A stretch of 64,000 bases of DNA from Tridacna crocea (GCA_943736015.1 OX031064.1:32735361-32799360), one strand, 5' to 3'; counted from the stretch's first letter, positions 41,971 to 53,005 are shown. Numbers and translations: made by a program. Notes: a model not told the origin generated them from the letters alone.

Positions 41971-42241
41971 AAAAATTCTCAATAGCAATTTGAAAATTTC
42001 CCTGAGTGTGAAATGCTGTTCACTATATAAATACAGAAAAAATAATTAGCAAACAATTTCGCAATAACTGAATGAATTCCCAGAAGCACAGCTTTCGCTT
42101 TTGAACACTTTCCATCAAACAGCGCGTTTTCGCTTTTATTCTAACACCTTATAATTCTCTGATATCCTTCCGGGTAAAAAATAATTCGGGCTCATTCTGA
42201 GCAGTGGCTTCTTTTTTGCGGAATATAGTTTTTTTACCTTC

Positions 42242-42478
42242 TTAACTCTTTGCCACACAATTCCGAGTTTTAAAGACTAAAAGAAAGACGACTTTCGAAA
42301 ACACTGTGGGAAAAGGAGAAAATGCTGGTAACCAGCATTTTCTCCTTTTTCCACAATGTTTTCTCAATTTTCATGCAAAATTTCCACGCTTGAGCGGCAT
42401 TTTATTTGTCGTCTACATATGCTATCGATATGGACAAAAATTAAAAGTCTAAAATTTTGTCGTCTGATAAGAAATTAA
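42242..42478 (-). mobile_element. PAL-A hairpin MITE, full length
   Basis: TTAACTCTTTGCC…CTGATAAGAAATTAA; the stem is nearly perfect around GCTGGTAACCAGC. Confidence 0.8.
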
Positions 42479-42545
42479 AATGTTTCAGGGCGGCATATTT
42501 AGAGCCCGTTCAGAGAATTTATTTCTCAGATCTTAACTCTTCACC

Positions 42546-42714
42546 AAATGAAGACAGTACTACCATGAGTTCAAAATTGAATTTTGAAGTCCGTTTATCG
42601 ATATCTCGTATTTGAATATTTTTTCTTTTCTTTTCTTTCAAATTATTTATTCCACACAATAGCTTCCTTGACAAATACCACTTCAGTGCTCTCAACGCTT
42701 TGATTTTTTAAACG
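42546..42714 (+). mobile_element. REP-H, internally deleted copy
   Basis: Keeps CCATGAGTTCAAAATTGAAT at the left and TTCCTTGACAAATACCACTT at the right; about 420 bp between them is missing. Confidence 0.65.
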
Positions 42715-42721
42715 TGTCCAA

Positions 42722-43013
42722 ATCTAAAGCTTTGTTTGTTTATTTGAATTGGAGTTCAATGCTGTTTTAACAGCTTAGGTCATATTGCGGCGCTCAGTTC
42801 ACCTACCCATGTGTTTCCTGGCTTTCTCATACCAGCACTGACACAGCTTTCTTCCAAGTGACTGACTACTTTCTTTCATGGACAAGAAGTGGGAGGCGAA
42901 AAATCGCCGGAAAGAAGGTTTGCCTAAACTGCCTGGGTATCATACCCCCAAAACACCAGATCGCGAGGCAGATATGCTGATCAATGAGCTACCCGGGTGG
43001 GCCTGAAGCAAAA
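42722..43013 (-). mobile_element. tRNA-derived SINE, same family as 18066
   Basis: The reverse complement has the head GGCCCACCCGGGTAGCTCAT, the body CAAACCTTCTTTCCGGCG and a (CAAA)n tail. The B box is degraded. Confidence 0.75.
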
Positions 43014-43104
43014 GGACTTGTAGACTACAATTACATGTAACTGAATATCGCTTAAATGGTGGATTTTTTTAAAAAGAATTAAAAATATATTTAAAAAAAA
43101 AATC

Positions 43105-43215
43105 GTTGGAACAGGAGAAAATGGTGGGTTTCGGCATCTTCTCCTTTTACCACAATGTTTTCAAGAAGCCTTCTTCGTAGAGGTCGTTCAAACTTAAGAT
43201 TATGGGGAAAAATGT
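43105..43215 (+). mobile_element. PAL-A right part, degraded
   Basis: GGAGAAAATGGTGGGTTTCG, then CTCCTTTTACCACAATGTTT. Confidence 0.5.
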
Positions 43216-43459
43216 ATAAAGAAAATTCAGCCATGGAAATGCAATTAAAAAACTGCAGCAAAGAAAAAAAAAACCGGATTATTTTACCTGCGCAAATATC
43301 GATAAATTCATAATGAACTTGGGGGAAAAAAAAACCTGAGGCAGATAACTAACTAATCGATGGTAACCGCAGGTTTTTATTAGTCATACGCGTGCTCTAT
43401 GAGTCTCTGGTAGAACTTGGCCTGTAAAACTTTGGTCCTAGGCACCACGACCTCGGACT

Positions 43460-43700
43460 ACTTTGGCCATGTGAAAAGGGCACTTAATACATTTGCGAGA
43501 AGTATCGACCCACGTCAGCCTGCGCAATCCGCGCAGGCTGACGTGGGCCGACACTTCGCTATTTTTTTGTTCAAATTATCTGCATGTCATAGGATGAATT
43601 CTATCTTATGATTCGAACGGTTGTTTGTCCAAATGACTTTTTTGCATCCATAATCATGTGATGTCTTGCTTGGTATAAATTTTTTTTTGTCATGGCTCAC
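43460..43700 (+). mobile_element. MITE-F
   Basis: Core CACGTCAGCCTGCGCAATCC with its mirror lies at 43510-43548, and TGTCATGGCTCA is at the right end. The left terminus is shortened. Confidence 0.65.
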
Positions 43701-43992
43701 TTTTTTTTCTAGCCAGCCTTAACTCTTTCATTACTGAATGAATGAATTGCATTTTCTCAAATGCAACAAATACAGTTTCGGTGCTAGATCAAGAGAGTTT
43801 AGTCAATAACAAGAAGAAATGAGTGGTCAGTCAGCCAGTATGCCCGCAGAATATTCCTTGTGCATATTTTTGATCAATCGAAGATTACCATCTATTTATT
43901 CAGTATGAGTACCAGGAAGTAGGTCAAAAGCCAGCGTATTCGGCTAAAAAATAACCGTGGGGAGAAGTACATTTCCTGTAATATTCACTTGT

Positions 43993-44343
43993 TGTCTTTG
44001 CATGTCATTTTCTTCGAAAGTTCGACCTTTCTTATAGGACGCATCATTTCCCCAGTTTTGGGGGAATTGTAGTAATACGTTGTATAAAGTAACAGTGGAG
44101 AAAATGGCTTTTATCAATACTTTCGAGGAGAAATCAGGCCTGTTTTAGTCCCAGATTTCTCTAAACTGCAGATCATAGCTGAATGAATCGCACCAGGTAG
44201 CGTTCTATTGAGTAAAGGTTTATTTTAGTTTGAAATTCAAAGTAACGGTTGTCGCGTAGAAAAGCAGTCCGTTATTTTTTAACCCAGGATGCCCAAATTA
44301 GATAGATGTGTATTTGTAGAATGCCATCTAGCGGGAGATAATG
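43993..44343 (-). mobile_element. REP-G (variant a)
   Basis: TTGTCTTTGCATGTCATTTT…GCGGGAGATAATGC. Confidence 0.7.
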
Positions 44344-44355
44344 CTTGTCAATTCC

Positions 44356-44522
44356 ATTATGGAGATAAAACAGGCCTGATTTCTCCTCAAACGTATTGAT
44401 AAAAGCTATTTTCTCCATTGCTACTTTATAGCGCGTATTAATACAATTCCCTCAACTTTTGGGAGAGTGATGCGTCATATAACACAGGTCGAATTTGCTG
44501 AGAGTATGACGTGTGCAGACAA
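44356..44522 (+). mobile_element. REP-G right part
   Basis: GGAGATAAAACAGGCCTGAT…GACGTGTGCAGACAACG, next to the preceding copy in opposite orientation. Confidence 0.65.
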
Positions 44523-44730
44523 CGTATTCAATTCAGGTTTAGATCTTGCGATTCTGGGAGAAAATATTCAATCAGATACTTTTTGGTTTTATCGGGAATT
44601 TTCTTGTTAATCTCCAAGGCAAAATATATATAAAAAAAAACAAAACAGAACGCTGAAGTAAATTTACACGCAACTAGGGGGTGTTCCTGGCATCAACTCA
44701 AGTTTTACAAATAGAAAGAAATAAAATACA

Positions 44731-44958
44731 GCCCTTTACCACACAGTCCCGAATTTTAACGACCTTCCCTTTGGATGGTGTTTGAAAACATTGTAGGAAA
44801 AGGAGAAAATGCCGGTAACCAGCACTTTCTCCTTTTCCCACAATGTTTTCTACTCTTTCACCGATGGAGTTTTCGACTTGAGACTACTATCCAGTTTGTC
44901 ATCTGCAAATGCTTTCAAAAGAGCGGGGAAGTCTGAAAAGTTGTCATGAGGTAAAGGG
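44731..44958 (-). mobile_element. PAL-A hairpin MITE, termini worn
   Basis: CCCTTTACCACACAGTCCCG…TCATGAGGTAAAGGG; TTAA is lost on both sides. Confidence 0.75.
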
Positions 44959-44997
44959 ATACGCACTCACAATTCAACCCTGTTATTTGCAGACATT

Positions 44998-45125
44998 GGT
45001 AATTAGCTCGAAGGAACGTAATTCTGGTATTTCGACGGTATTCTGTCTGTCCGTCTGCCTGTCCGTCTGTCCTTCCCGTCTGTAAACAATTTCGTTTCCG
45101 CTTTGCATCTCTTGTATACATTCGC
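44998..45125 (+). repeat. Dispersed repeat fragment with (GTCTGTCC)n
   Basis: GTCTGTCCGTCTGCCTGTCC is followed by AAACAATTTCGTTTCCGC, similar in layout to the repeat at 52430. Confidence 0.4.
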
Positions 45126-45156
45126 CTGATCTTTAACCGTTGACCTTGTTTTCTAT

Positions 45157-45385
45157 TTAACCCATTACCACACAATCCCTACTTTTGACAACCCCAAGAA
45201 AGAAGCCTTTAGAAAACATTGTGGGAAAAGGAGAAAATGCTGGTAACCAGCATTTTCTCCTTTTCCCACAATGTTTTCTGCCCTTCACAAAACAGATTTC
45301 AATTTTTCAGTCAGTTTTATTTTGTCGTCTGCAAATGCTTTGGATTTAGACAAGCCTAAAATATTGTCGTTTGGTAATGAGTTAA
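45157..45385 (-). mobile_element. PAL-A hairpin MITE, reference-quality copy
   Basis: TTAACCCATTACC…GGTAATGAGTTAA, 229 bp, with a perfect 33-bp stem centred on GGTAACC. Confidence 0.9.
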
Positions 45386-45471
45386 AAGAAATGTTTACGC
45401 AAATTGTTTTAAAAGAGAAGGGAATACTGATTGCAATGTTACAGTTATTGGAGGGGGGATGTCTCCTTATT

Positions 45472-45500
45472 GCACAGTGCAGATCACGATCCGACTGCAC
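45472..45500 (+). mobile_element. PAL-D arm fragment
   Basis: CACAGTGCAGATCACGATCC, then GACTGCACA, joined to PAL-C. Confidence 0.5.
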
Positions 45501-45713
45501 AGACAAAATTTTGGACTCTTCCAAACCGAAAGAGTTGCAGACGACAATTTTAGATTTGAAAAAAATGCCAGAAAGTTTTCAGAAATGGTAGTAAAACACT
45601 GTGGGAAAAGGAGAAATTGCTCGTTACGAGCAATTTCTCCTTTTCCCACAGCGTTTTTAAAAGACTTCTACTGCAGACACGTAAAAACCAGGGCTTGTTT
45701 GGGAAAGGGTTAA
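45500..45713 (+). mobile_element. PAL-C hairpin MITE, left end missing
   Basis: ACAAAATTTTGGACTCTTCC…GGGAAAGGGTTAA. The stem GGGAAAAGGAGAAATTGCTC pairs around GTTACGA. The left end is fused to a PAL-D arm. Confidence 0.8.
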
Positions 45714-45941
45714 TGTTTAGATATTTCACACATGCATCAAGTTTGAATACACAACGTGCAGGATGGATGTTATCAGACGTCATATACCAAGGTCAAGGTC
45801 ACAGCAGGAAATCGAAGGTCACATGATCATGACGGCTTCATTCCGGGGTATAATGCTCCCCTAATTTTATCGTTTGTATACTTTTCGCCTGAGTTTGAAA
45901 TTTATTGGTTTTTTTTAAAGCAGCTAACACTTGGACCAACA

Positions 45942-46025
45942 AATCGTCGGTTTACCTCAAAAACGTCGTAACTACAGCTTGTTTCAAGCTGTAGTTACGA
46001 GGTTTGTGAAGTAAATCGACGAAAT
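45942..46025. mobile_element. PAL-K palindrome, best copy
   Basis: ATCGTCGGTTTACCTCAAAA…ACAGCTTGTTTCAAGCTGT…GAAGTAAATCGACGA, arms of about 38 bp. Confidence 0.75.
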
Positions 46026-46113
46026 CATTAGCAGATTGTCAGCTTCAAAATATTTTCCATACTTTAAAATCAAGGTTGGGGCACCCAAATGGGATACGTT
46101 TAATATCGCCTTT

Positions 46114-46453
46114 TTATTAACTCCCGCTAGATGGCATTCTATAAATACGCATCTGTCTAATTTGGGCATTCTGGGTACAGAAGCGGAGTAATTTTTCAAA
46201 ACAACAAACGTTACCTTTAATATTTAATGAAATAATATTCAATAATGATAATTACTCAATAAAATAATACATGGCGCGATTCATTCAGCTATGATCGGCT
46301 AGAATTTAACCTATGCTTCGACCATTTGTTAAACATCCCCTACACGCTTGGGTAATAAGCTTATAGCTTCGATATAAGCCCTACTTTTCTCATGAATACA
46401 GGGAATGGGTGATGCGTCATAGCAGACGGGTCGAATCTTCGAAGAATATGACA
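46114..46453 (+). mobile_element. REP-G (variant b)
   Basis: ACTCCCGCTAGATGGCATTC…TCTTCGAAGAATATGACA; the last 12 bp are missing. Confidence 0.7.
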
Positions 46454-46465
46454 ACGATCGCCTGT

Positions 46466-46601
46466 CATCGCCGAAAAAAAAAACCTCACTGGTTCGGCTA
46501 GGATTTGCATTAACCGAAACGGATCGGCCGATAGACGCTAGTTCGTCACATCGATTATTGATTACCGAGTCTTAGCCGAGTCCGAACGATTTTTGGCGAT
46601 G
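46466..46601. mobile_element. Small inverted-repeat element with CATCGCC ends
   Basis: Ends CATCGCCGAAAAA and TTTTTGGCGATG are inverted, with a second inverted match further in (GGCTAGG against CTTAGCC). There is no recognisable target duplication and no coding sequence. Confidence 0.4.
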
Positions 46602-46886
46602 AAAATCGATGTTACCCGAGTTCCATTAGGGTGCCATATCCTTGAATTTATATGCGTTTTAAAACCAGAATTGTTTTGGTCGCTATTGGGCCATTTAGAT
46701 GATTCTGGAGATTTTGACTTAGAATTAAATTTAGACAGGCCAATGAAGAGGGTATGACCCTTATTGAACTGATGATGTTTGATTATTCATTTCTAGATTA
46801 GAATTAAGAGCTGTTCTTGAATTTTCAGTCGACCAAAATTGAAAACCGCTGAATTTAAAAAGAAATGATAAAATGATATTGAAACA

Positions 46887-47095
46887 TTAATTCTTAGACT
46901 ACCAGGCGCGACTCACTGACCCTTTGCGGAAAGTTTAGATCAAAGATCAGACTGCACAAAACGTGCAGTCTGATCTTTGATCTACACTGTCCGATAAGGA
47001 GATATTTTTTCCCACAAAAATATTTTAAACTGAAAACAATCATGTTTTTAATAATGGCTTGAAAATTTCATATTATTCAAAAGGATATGAGTTAA
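46887..47095 (+). mobile_element. PAL-D hairpin MITE, full length
   Basis: TTAATTCTTAGACT…AGGATATGAGTTAA; perfect arms around ACAAAACGT. The right TTAA is followed by a PAL-A-like start (CCCTTTACCAG). Confidence 0.85.
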
Positions 47096-47460
47096 CCCTT
47101 TACCAGTCGTCATCTCAATCTCAATCTCCGTTGCTATGATCCAATAACCCAAATCCACCTGTATATTACGCTTTGTGAACTCCCAAGTGACGGGAGAAGA
47201 AAACAGGAAATGGTTATCATCTCTTTATTTTTTGTCTTTATTTCCGGTATCATATCTACTTTCTTTACTTTAAAGCTATGGCATCTCAATATGTGGTATT
47301 TTTTAATAAGTATGAAAACATCTTTAGGAGAGGAATTAATATAAGTTATTCTTAGCCTGTTTTCCAATCCTACCTATCAACCTTTGAAACTTGTTATACC
47401 ATGTATCATTTCTTTTATTTTACATGTGTATTTGTATCAACATAATAAATAAAGTTTAAA

Positions 47461-47688
47461 CTAACCCTTTACCAGACGGCAAAATTTTATATTTGTCCAA
47501 ATTCAAAGCATTTACAGACGACAATTTCAATGACGCTCAATGATGCGATTTTTATTTGATAAGGTAAAAAGCATTGAGGGAAAAGGAGAAAATGCTGGTT
47601 ACCAGCATTTTCTCCTCTTCCCACAATGTTTTCAAAAGGCTTCTTCCTCAGGGTCGATAGAAGTCGGCACTGTGTGGTAAAACCTTAA
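47461..47688 (+). mobile_element. PAL-A hairpin MITE
   Basis: CTAACCCTTTACC…GTGTGGTAAAACCTTAA; minor stem mismatches. Confidence 0.8.
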
Positions 47689-47745
47689 GAGAGCAATAGC
47701 TTGTTGTAAAACGAGTCATCTGAACTGATTGGAAAGCCCACTTCT

Positions 47746-47818
47746 TTCGTTCGTTCGTTCGTCCGTCTGTTCGTTCGTTCGTCCCTCCGTCTGTTCTTTT
47801 GTTCGTTCGTTCGATCGA
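47746..47818 (+). repeat. (TTCG)n/(TCCG)n microsatellite
   Basis: Runs of TTCGTTCGTTCGTCCG repeat over about 70 bp. Confidence 0.8.
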
Positions 47819-47911
47819 TTGACTAGAGATTAGGTTGCATAAAATAGATACATGTACGAGACGTTAACCGTGTACATGCTCATAGATATATGATTGTGAA
47901 TAACCCCCGCT

Positions 47912-48137
47912 TTAATCCTTTACCAAATGACAATATTCTAGACTGGTCCAAATCGGAAGCACTTGCAGACGACATTTTAAACGTAACTCAAAAATTGAAA
48001 TGTGTTTCCAGCAGGATAGAAAATATTGTGGGAAAATGAGAAAATGCTGGTTACCAGCATTTTCTCCTTTTCCCACAATATTTTCAATAGGCTTCTATCT
48101 CAGAGTCGTAAAAAGTAGGGATAACTGAAAGGGTTAA
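47912..48137 (+). mobile_element. PAL-A hairpin MITE with a mirrored stem change
   Basis: TTAATCCTTTACC…GAAAGGGTTAA. GAAAATATTG at the left is matched by CAATATTTTC at the right, so both arms changed together. Confidence 0.85.
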
Positions 48138-48187
48138 CTGAAATATTCGTGACATTGAATATCAAACTTTTTTTCTTACACTTCGAA

Positions 48188-48330
48188 AGTTTCTGGGTGG
48201 CTCTGTGATAAAGTGTAGGAATTGTAACCCGGGGGTTCCTAGCTCGAGTCTCAATGAAAGTACCTGACATTTCATGGGATTGTCCTCGGGCAAGACATTT
48301 TCGAACCCTAGCCAGTTCTATACTCAGTTC
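48188..48330 (+). mobile_element. SINE head fragment
   Basis: TGGGTGGCTCTGTGATAAAG and AGCTCGAGTCTCAATG match the tRNA-like head. TTTCATGGGATTGTCCTCGG matches the body of the 14411 family. Confidence 0.55.
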
Positions 48331-48502
48331 CATAAATAAGTATGCACTTAATTTTCTTTTATTTCTCGTTCATGTTTTACTGAAGACTAACAAATTTTGT
48401 ATCATACTTTAGCTCAGAGTCTGGAGAAAATGCCAGGCTAATCAGATTTCGACCAACAGAAAGCTTAAGTTCTTGCAGTTTAAATGAATGTGGTACTGAA
48501 AG

Positions 48503-48754
48503 CAAAGTAACAAAAGTACTCAAAGACTAAGGTAACATTAAAGTTAGGTTTTTTTCTTAAAGTTCCTGTAATTTTTCAATCACTATCTTGTATGGCCACC
48601 TCAGCTGTCGAAACAGGCAATTATTCGACGTCGCATAGACCTTACCTTACGTAAAATCATCGCACCAGGGAATGTTATTCCACTCCTGAACGAGAGCGGT
48701 GGACAAAACCTAACTTTTATGTTACCTTAGTCTTTGAGTACTTTTGCAACTTTG
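48503..48754. mobile_element. Short DNA transposon with ~50 bp terminal inverted repeats
   Basis: The left end CAAAGTAACAAAAGTACTCA… continues for 50 bp and matches the reverse complement of the right end with about three mismatches. The 150 bp between has no coding signal. No clear target duplication is visible, so the superfamily is not assigned. Confidence 0.7.
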
Positions 48755-49229
48755 ATTTTAGGATCAAATTATCAAAATTCATTTCTTTTGTTCCGATTTA
48801 AAGTCAACGAACAGATTATTTTCATGTCTATGATTGTGATAGGTAAATGGGCATGTGCGTTGGCTAGCCAGTGAACGAGATTGCCGGATTATACTAGGCC
48901 AGACAGGATTAAACTTGATAACTGAACTAGAATGAATAACCCGATAGGGGCATTTTCCTCCAATCTTGTAAAGACGAATTGACGTGTTAATTTTACTATT
49001 ATAGCTTATTCCACGCTCTCTCCGACAGTACTTTCAGTACTTTGATTATCTTGTTGGCTTGACTACACAAGAGGGAAGTATAAATCAAGATAAGGCCATA
49101 CGTTCTAGCCTAATCTAACTTTACAAGAGTTATCGACGTAACATTTCTCCATCTAATATTCCAGTCTTAAAATATAATCAGCATAAGATAAACAAATATG
49201 ATCCTCCCTTGTGATTGATTGGTTCATTG
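48755..49229. other. Unassigned spacer
   Basis: Nothing recognised. Confidence 0.4.
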
Positions 49230-49282
49230 ACCGACCCGGACCGACCGACCGACCCGACCCGACCGATTCACCGACAGACCTA
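49230..49282 (+). repeat. (CCGA)n microsatellite
   Basis: CCGACCGACCGACCCGACCC-type sequence, degenerate at the ends. Confidence 0.75.
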
Positions 49283-49382
49283 CCGATGTTTATACATCGC
49301 TTTTAACGTCATTTTAGCCATATCACTGCGACAATTCATACATGCATGTCTTACCAAAGGCAGACTTGGATTCTGAAGTACA

Positions 49383-49425
49383 TCGTCGGTTTACTTCAAA
49401 AACCTCGTAACTACAGCTTGAACTC
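49383..49425. mobile_element. PAL-K left arm
   Basis: CATCGTCGGTTTACTTCAAA, then AACCTCGTAACTACAGCTTG. Confidence 0.5.
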
Positions 49426-49429
49426 GAGA

Positions 49430-49520
49430 TACTCAAACGAAAATCCTAGCGCCTCGAATTAGGTTTGAACCCAGGACTCCAGGTTACACAAACTCACTAC
49501 TGAGGCACGCTGGGAACCCC
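49430..49520 (-). mobile_element. SINE head fragment
   Basis: The reverse complement reads AGCGTGCCTCAGTAGTGAG, then CCTGGGTTCAAACCTAA, a tRNA-like A and B box pair. Confidence 0.5.
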
Positions 49521-49533
49521 CCCCCCCCCCCCC
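49517..49533 (+). repeat. Poly-C tract, 17 bases
   Basis: An uninterrupted run of 17 C next to a minus-strand SINE head. It is the only long G/C homopolymer in the window, and its length may be a sequencing artefact. Confidence 0.85.
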
Positions 49534-50079
49534 ACAAGTCGATAGCGTTTGTAAAGCGTCTTTTGGAACAAGTGAAAATTATTGCCTGAAAATAATTAGT
49601 TGCAATTTTCCTCGTAAACACATTCATCATAAAGCCTTTATGCAACTTGGCATGGCGGACACAATGCGCTTTTAATACAGCATGGATCAAGATTAGGCTG
49701 CTCGAATAGGTTTTGCCTGTTTCAAGTGGGTATGAATGAGAAAATGCAATCTTTGTCAAGTAGAGTGTAAAACTTACTTGACAACTGGACGGGTAAACGG
49801 TCAGTGCGCCATGAAATAAGGTCTGCAGGCCTTCTGCAAGTGAAGCATAACTTTTTATTTGCAACTTCTATGTAAAATATTAAAAGCACCACGAGGGTGT
49901 ATCACTGGAACGTGATTAAAGGCAATATCAAACGGGCTTCAAAACGAGACTCTGCGTGAGTGCGCACGCTTGATTTCACTTCCGTTTTATCATTTCCGGT
50001 TTAAAAGTAAAGTCTTTTTATTACGGTCTCGTGTATCTTACGGTCTGGTGATGTTCAGTCTCAACGGAGGAGTACTTGT
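49534..50079. other. Unassigned spacer
   Basis: The 126-codon minus frame 49484-49864 begins in open sequence but has no family signature and runs into the poly-C tract. Confidence 0.35.
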
Positions 50080-50205
50080 GCTAAGCGTGACTCACTGACC
50101 TTTTGCGGACAGTGCAGATCTAGATCAGACTACACAGAATGTGCAGTCTGATCTTGGATCTACACTGTCCGTGAAGGAGGCATTTTATCTCCAAAAAAGA
50201 TTAAG
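50080..50205 (+). mobile_element. PAL-D, partial
   Basis: CTAAGCGTGACTCACTGACC, then the palindrome ATCAGACTACACAGAATGTG and mirror. Confidence 0.7.
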
Positions 50206-50633
50206 GTTAATCGAAGCTGTATATACTTTAAACATATTTTATTGCCATTATTGGTACATAAACATTTTTTTGACATACAACCACAGAAAAACTAGGAAAA
50301 TGGGTCTGGCCACAAGTTCTAACAAGTTAGGTTCGGCCGTTTCCCTATGGTTTCTTACGTAGGCCAATACCTTCTAGGTAGTGCGTATATATACAGTCAT
50401 GCATTAAAAAATCGTTTAAAGGTATAGAAGGTATTGATATTCCGGTCCAGAGATACTTTTTTGCGAAATGGCGTCTAACGAAAAGTAAAGAATTTTTTTT
50501 TTTTTGAATCGAAGATGTATTAGAATACTTTTTGACATAATGAAAGAAACCTGGTTTAACAGAGGGATAAAAAGGATAATCTACACGAATTAAAGATTTT
50601 ATTTATTTTATTTAGTACCCTATATAATTACTG

Positions 50634-50830
50634 TTAAACCTGGGATTGTGTGAACATCGTAGATCAAGATCGTACTGCACAGAACGTGCAGTCTAATCTT
50701 TGATCAACACTGTCCGATAAGGAAATATATCATTTCCTCCAAAAATAACTTTCAGACGGCGATATTTGGATTTTTTTTTTATAATCGACTTGGAAGTTTA
50801 TTTGCTTATTTCAGCAGGGAAAGGGTAAAA
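50634..50830 (+). mobile_element. PAL-D hairpin MITE
   Basis: TTAAACCTGGG…GGGAAAGGGTAAAA; arms with several mismatches. Confidence 0.75.
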
Positions 50831-51020
50831 TTTGGGATTGTGTGGACAATATAAATCAGGATCAGACTGCACACAACATGCAGTCTGATCTTGGATATTT
50901 TGCTGTCCTCAAGAGAGATACTATATTTCCTAAAAAAAAATCAAACAGGAATACATGTATTTGGATTTTTGACTGTCGACTTAGAAACTTTACTTCTTTT
51001 ATTTAGGATGATGTAGGTTA
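50831..51020 (+). mobile_element. PAL-D hairpin MITE, stacked
   Basis: GATCAGACTGCACACAACAT and mirror; ends GATGTAGGTTAA, which is also the start of a PAL-A fragment. Confidence 0.75.
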
Positions 51021-51080
51021 ACCCTTTACCACACGGCAGAATTTTAGACAGTCCAAATCGAAAGCATTTACAGACATATA
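51017..51080 (+). mobile_element. PAL-A left fragment
   Basis: TTAACCCTTTACCACACGG…AAAGCATTTACAGACA, cut by the AT-rich palindrome at 51081. Confidence 0.65.
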
Positions 51081-51510
51081 GGATCTGACAAGAGTGGGCT
51101 TTTGAGATAAGATTTAATTAAACGAGTCAAGGGAAATATTATTAAGCGAGCCTTTGGCGAGCTTAATAACATTTTCCTGGACGAGTTTAACTCTTTACCA
51201 CACGACAAAATTTTAGACTGGCTCTAATTGAAAGCATTTACAGACGACAAAATAAAGATGACTGAAAAATTGAAATTTGTTTTGGGAAGGGTAGAAAACA
51301 CTGTAGGAAAAGGAGAAAATGCTGGTTACCATCATTTTCTCCTTTTCCTACCGTGTTTTCAAAAGGCTTCTTTCTCAGGGGCATCGAAAGTAGGGATTGT
51401 GTGGTGATGGGTTAAGCGAGCCTTTGGCGAGCTTAATAACATTTTCCTGGACGAGTTTAATAAAATTTTATCTCAAAAGTCCACGAATGTCAGATTCTTT
51501 TTATCACATA
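51081..51510. mobile_element. AT-rich palindromic element interrupted by PAL-A
   Basis: GATCTGACAAGAGTGGGCTT… at the left mirrors …AAAGTCCACGAATGTCAGAT at the right, with about 65-bp arms ending TATTAAGC. The apex block GCGAGCCTTTGGCGAGC is duplicated either side of a PAL-A insertion. Confidence 0.7.
51187..51415 (+). mobile_element. PAL-A hairpin MITE between 49-bp direct repeats
   Basis: TTAACTCTTTACC…GGTGATGGGTTAA. Stem changes ACTGTAGG/CCTAC are mirrored. The flanking TTAAGCGAGCCTTTGGCGAG… block is present on both sides. Confidence 0.85.
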
Positions 51511-51732
51511 ACGATATTTCACAAATATAGATCAGATGATGCAAAAACAGTCATAAATGCACCCGCGGTATCATCCATAAGACCCATTCACTTGTATTGA
51601 AATACGTACAAAATGACATAAAAAATGACGTCACACAAAAGTGATATCAAACATGTATAAGATAAGAAAATTCGTAATGGGTAGCCTATATTACACGGAA
51701 AACAAGGGAGGTTATGTGATAAAATAATTTTA

Positions 51733-51892
51733 TAGTGGCTCAAATGATGTAATTGTTCTTTACTGGAGTAGAAAACTTTGTGGAAAAAGGAGAAAACGCT
51801 GCTTACCAGCATTTTCTCCTTTTCCCACAAAGTTTTCAAAAAGCCTATTTCTGATGGTCGTTTAAAGTCGCCATTGTGTGGTAAAAGGTTAA
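51733..51892 (+). mobile_element. PAL-A, left part missing, mirrored stem change
   Basis: AAAACTTTGTGG at the left pairs with CCACAAAGTTTT at the right. Ends GTGTGGTAAAAGGTTAA. Confidence 0.75.
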
Positions 51893-52429
51893 ACTTTGGA
51901 TTGTGTGGCAAAGAACAGAGAATCAATAAATGCGACCCTTCTTCGGAACTTTCCTGTCAGGCTGTCATACTAAACAAATTTCGAACCGCTGCCAATACGT
52001 CTTCTTCGCAGCTCCAAGCGGACGCTTTGTTTATAGAATTCGGAAACTGTCCACTGCCACCCTCAAGCTATCACAGTAATTAATGGAGCCACGGGATAGA
52101 GACGGGCAAAGAATTAGATGACAAAAAAAAGGTCTAATTGTCATGGAAATCGTACGGTTTCTATGGTAACCGTTCATGTTCTCGTCAGAATAATCTGTGA
52201 AAAAAAAATGTATATACAACGAAATCCAATAATTATCGTGTTTTGCTATTTTGATAACATATCATGTAGGTGCTAATAAACTATAAATTATCGAAGAAAA
52301 GTATTTTTCTCTTTGTTATATTATTTAGTCTCCAAGATACTTTTATTTTAGCTGTATTATATCATCCCCTTTGTAGTGTACATTTTTATCTTATAACTCA
52401 CACAACAAAGGGGAATATACTGGAATCGC
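51893..52429. other. Unassigned spacer
   Basis: Begins with a short PAL-A-like end (ATTGTGTGGCAAAGAAC); otherwise nothing. Confidence 0.35.
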
Positions 52430-52600
52430 CATGGCTGTCCGTCCGTCTGTCCACTTGTCCGTAGAAACAAATTTGTCCGGAGAAAAATTCCTACAGTTTT
52501 TCACGTACCGCTGAACTCGAATTTACACACAGGGTTTATACATGTATATGAAATTGTCCATGTGACATTTTCATCACCTGCTGGAGATAATAATTAGCTC
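52430..52600 (+). repeat. Dispersed repeat 5' part with (CCGT)n
   Basis: GGCTGTCCGTCCGTCTGTCC is followed by CCTACAGTTTTTCACGTACC, similar to the unit at 41160-41400. No 3' terminus is visible. Confidence 0.4.
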
Positions 52601-53005
52601 CTTTTCTGGAAACTAACAAAAAGTATCAAGAAATAATTTCAGTATAGACATCAAAGGAATTTCTGGTCAGTTAACACACTACCACACAATCCCTACTTTT
52701 GACGCCCCTGAGAGAGACGCCTTTAGAAAACATTGTGGAAAAAGGAGAAAATGCTGGTAACCAGCATTTTCCCCTTTTCCCACAATGTTTCCTACCCTTC
52801 ACAAAACAAAAGTTCAAATTTCAGTCACTTTTATGTTTTGTCTGCAAATGCTTTCTATTTGAACAAAACTAAAATGTTGTTGTTTGGAAATGAGTTAAGA
52901 TGTTCAAAAGTATTATATCTGTGTAAATCCGTATTTATCAGCTATCAAGAATTTTTCTTCCATGTTGCACTAGAAGTGTTACGGGTCTACTACCTTAAGA
53001 GTTTC
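52585..53005 (+). repeat. REP-L copy 3, interrupted by PAL-A
   Basis: GGAGATAATAATTAGCTCC…TTTCTGGTCAG, then PAL-A, then GTATTATATCTGTGTAAATC…GTGTTACGGGTCTACTACC. Confidence 0.75.
52671..52898 (-). mobile_element. PAL-A inside a REP-L copy, with dated empty sites
   Basis: TTAACACACTACC…GGAAATGAGTTAA interrupts REP-L between GGTCAG and GATGTTCAAAAG. Unoccupied REP-L copies have a single TTAA there. Confidence 0.9.
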
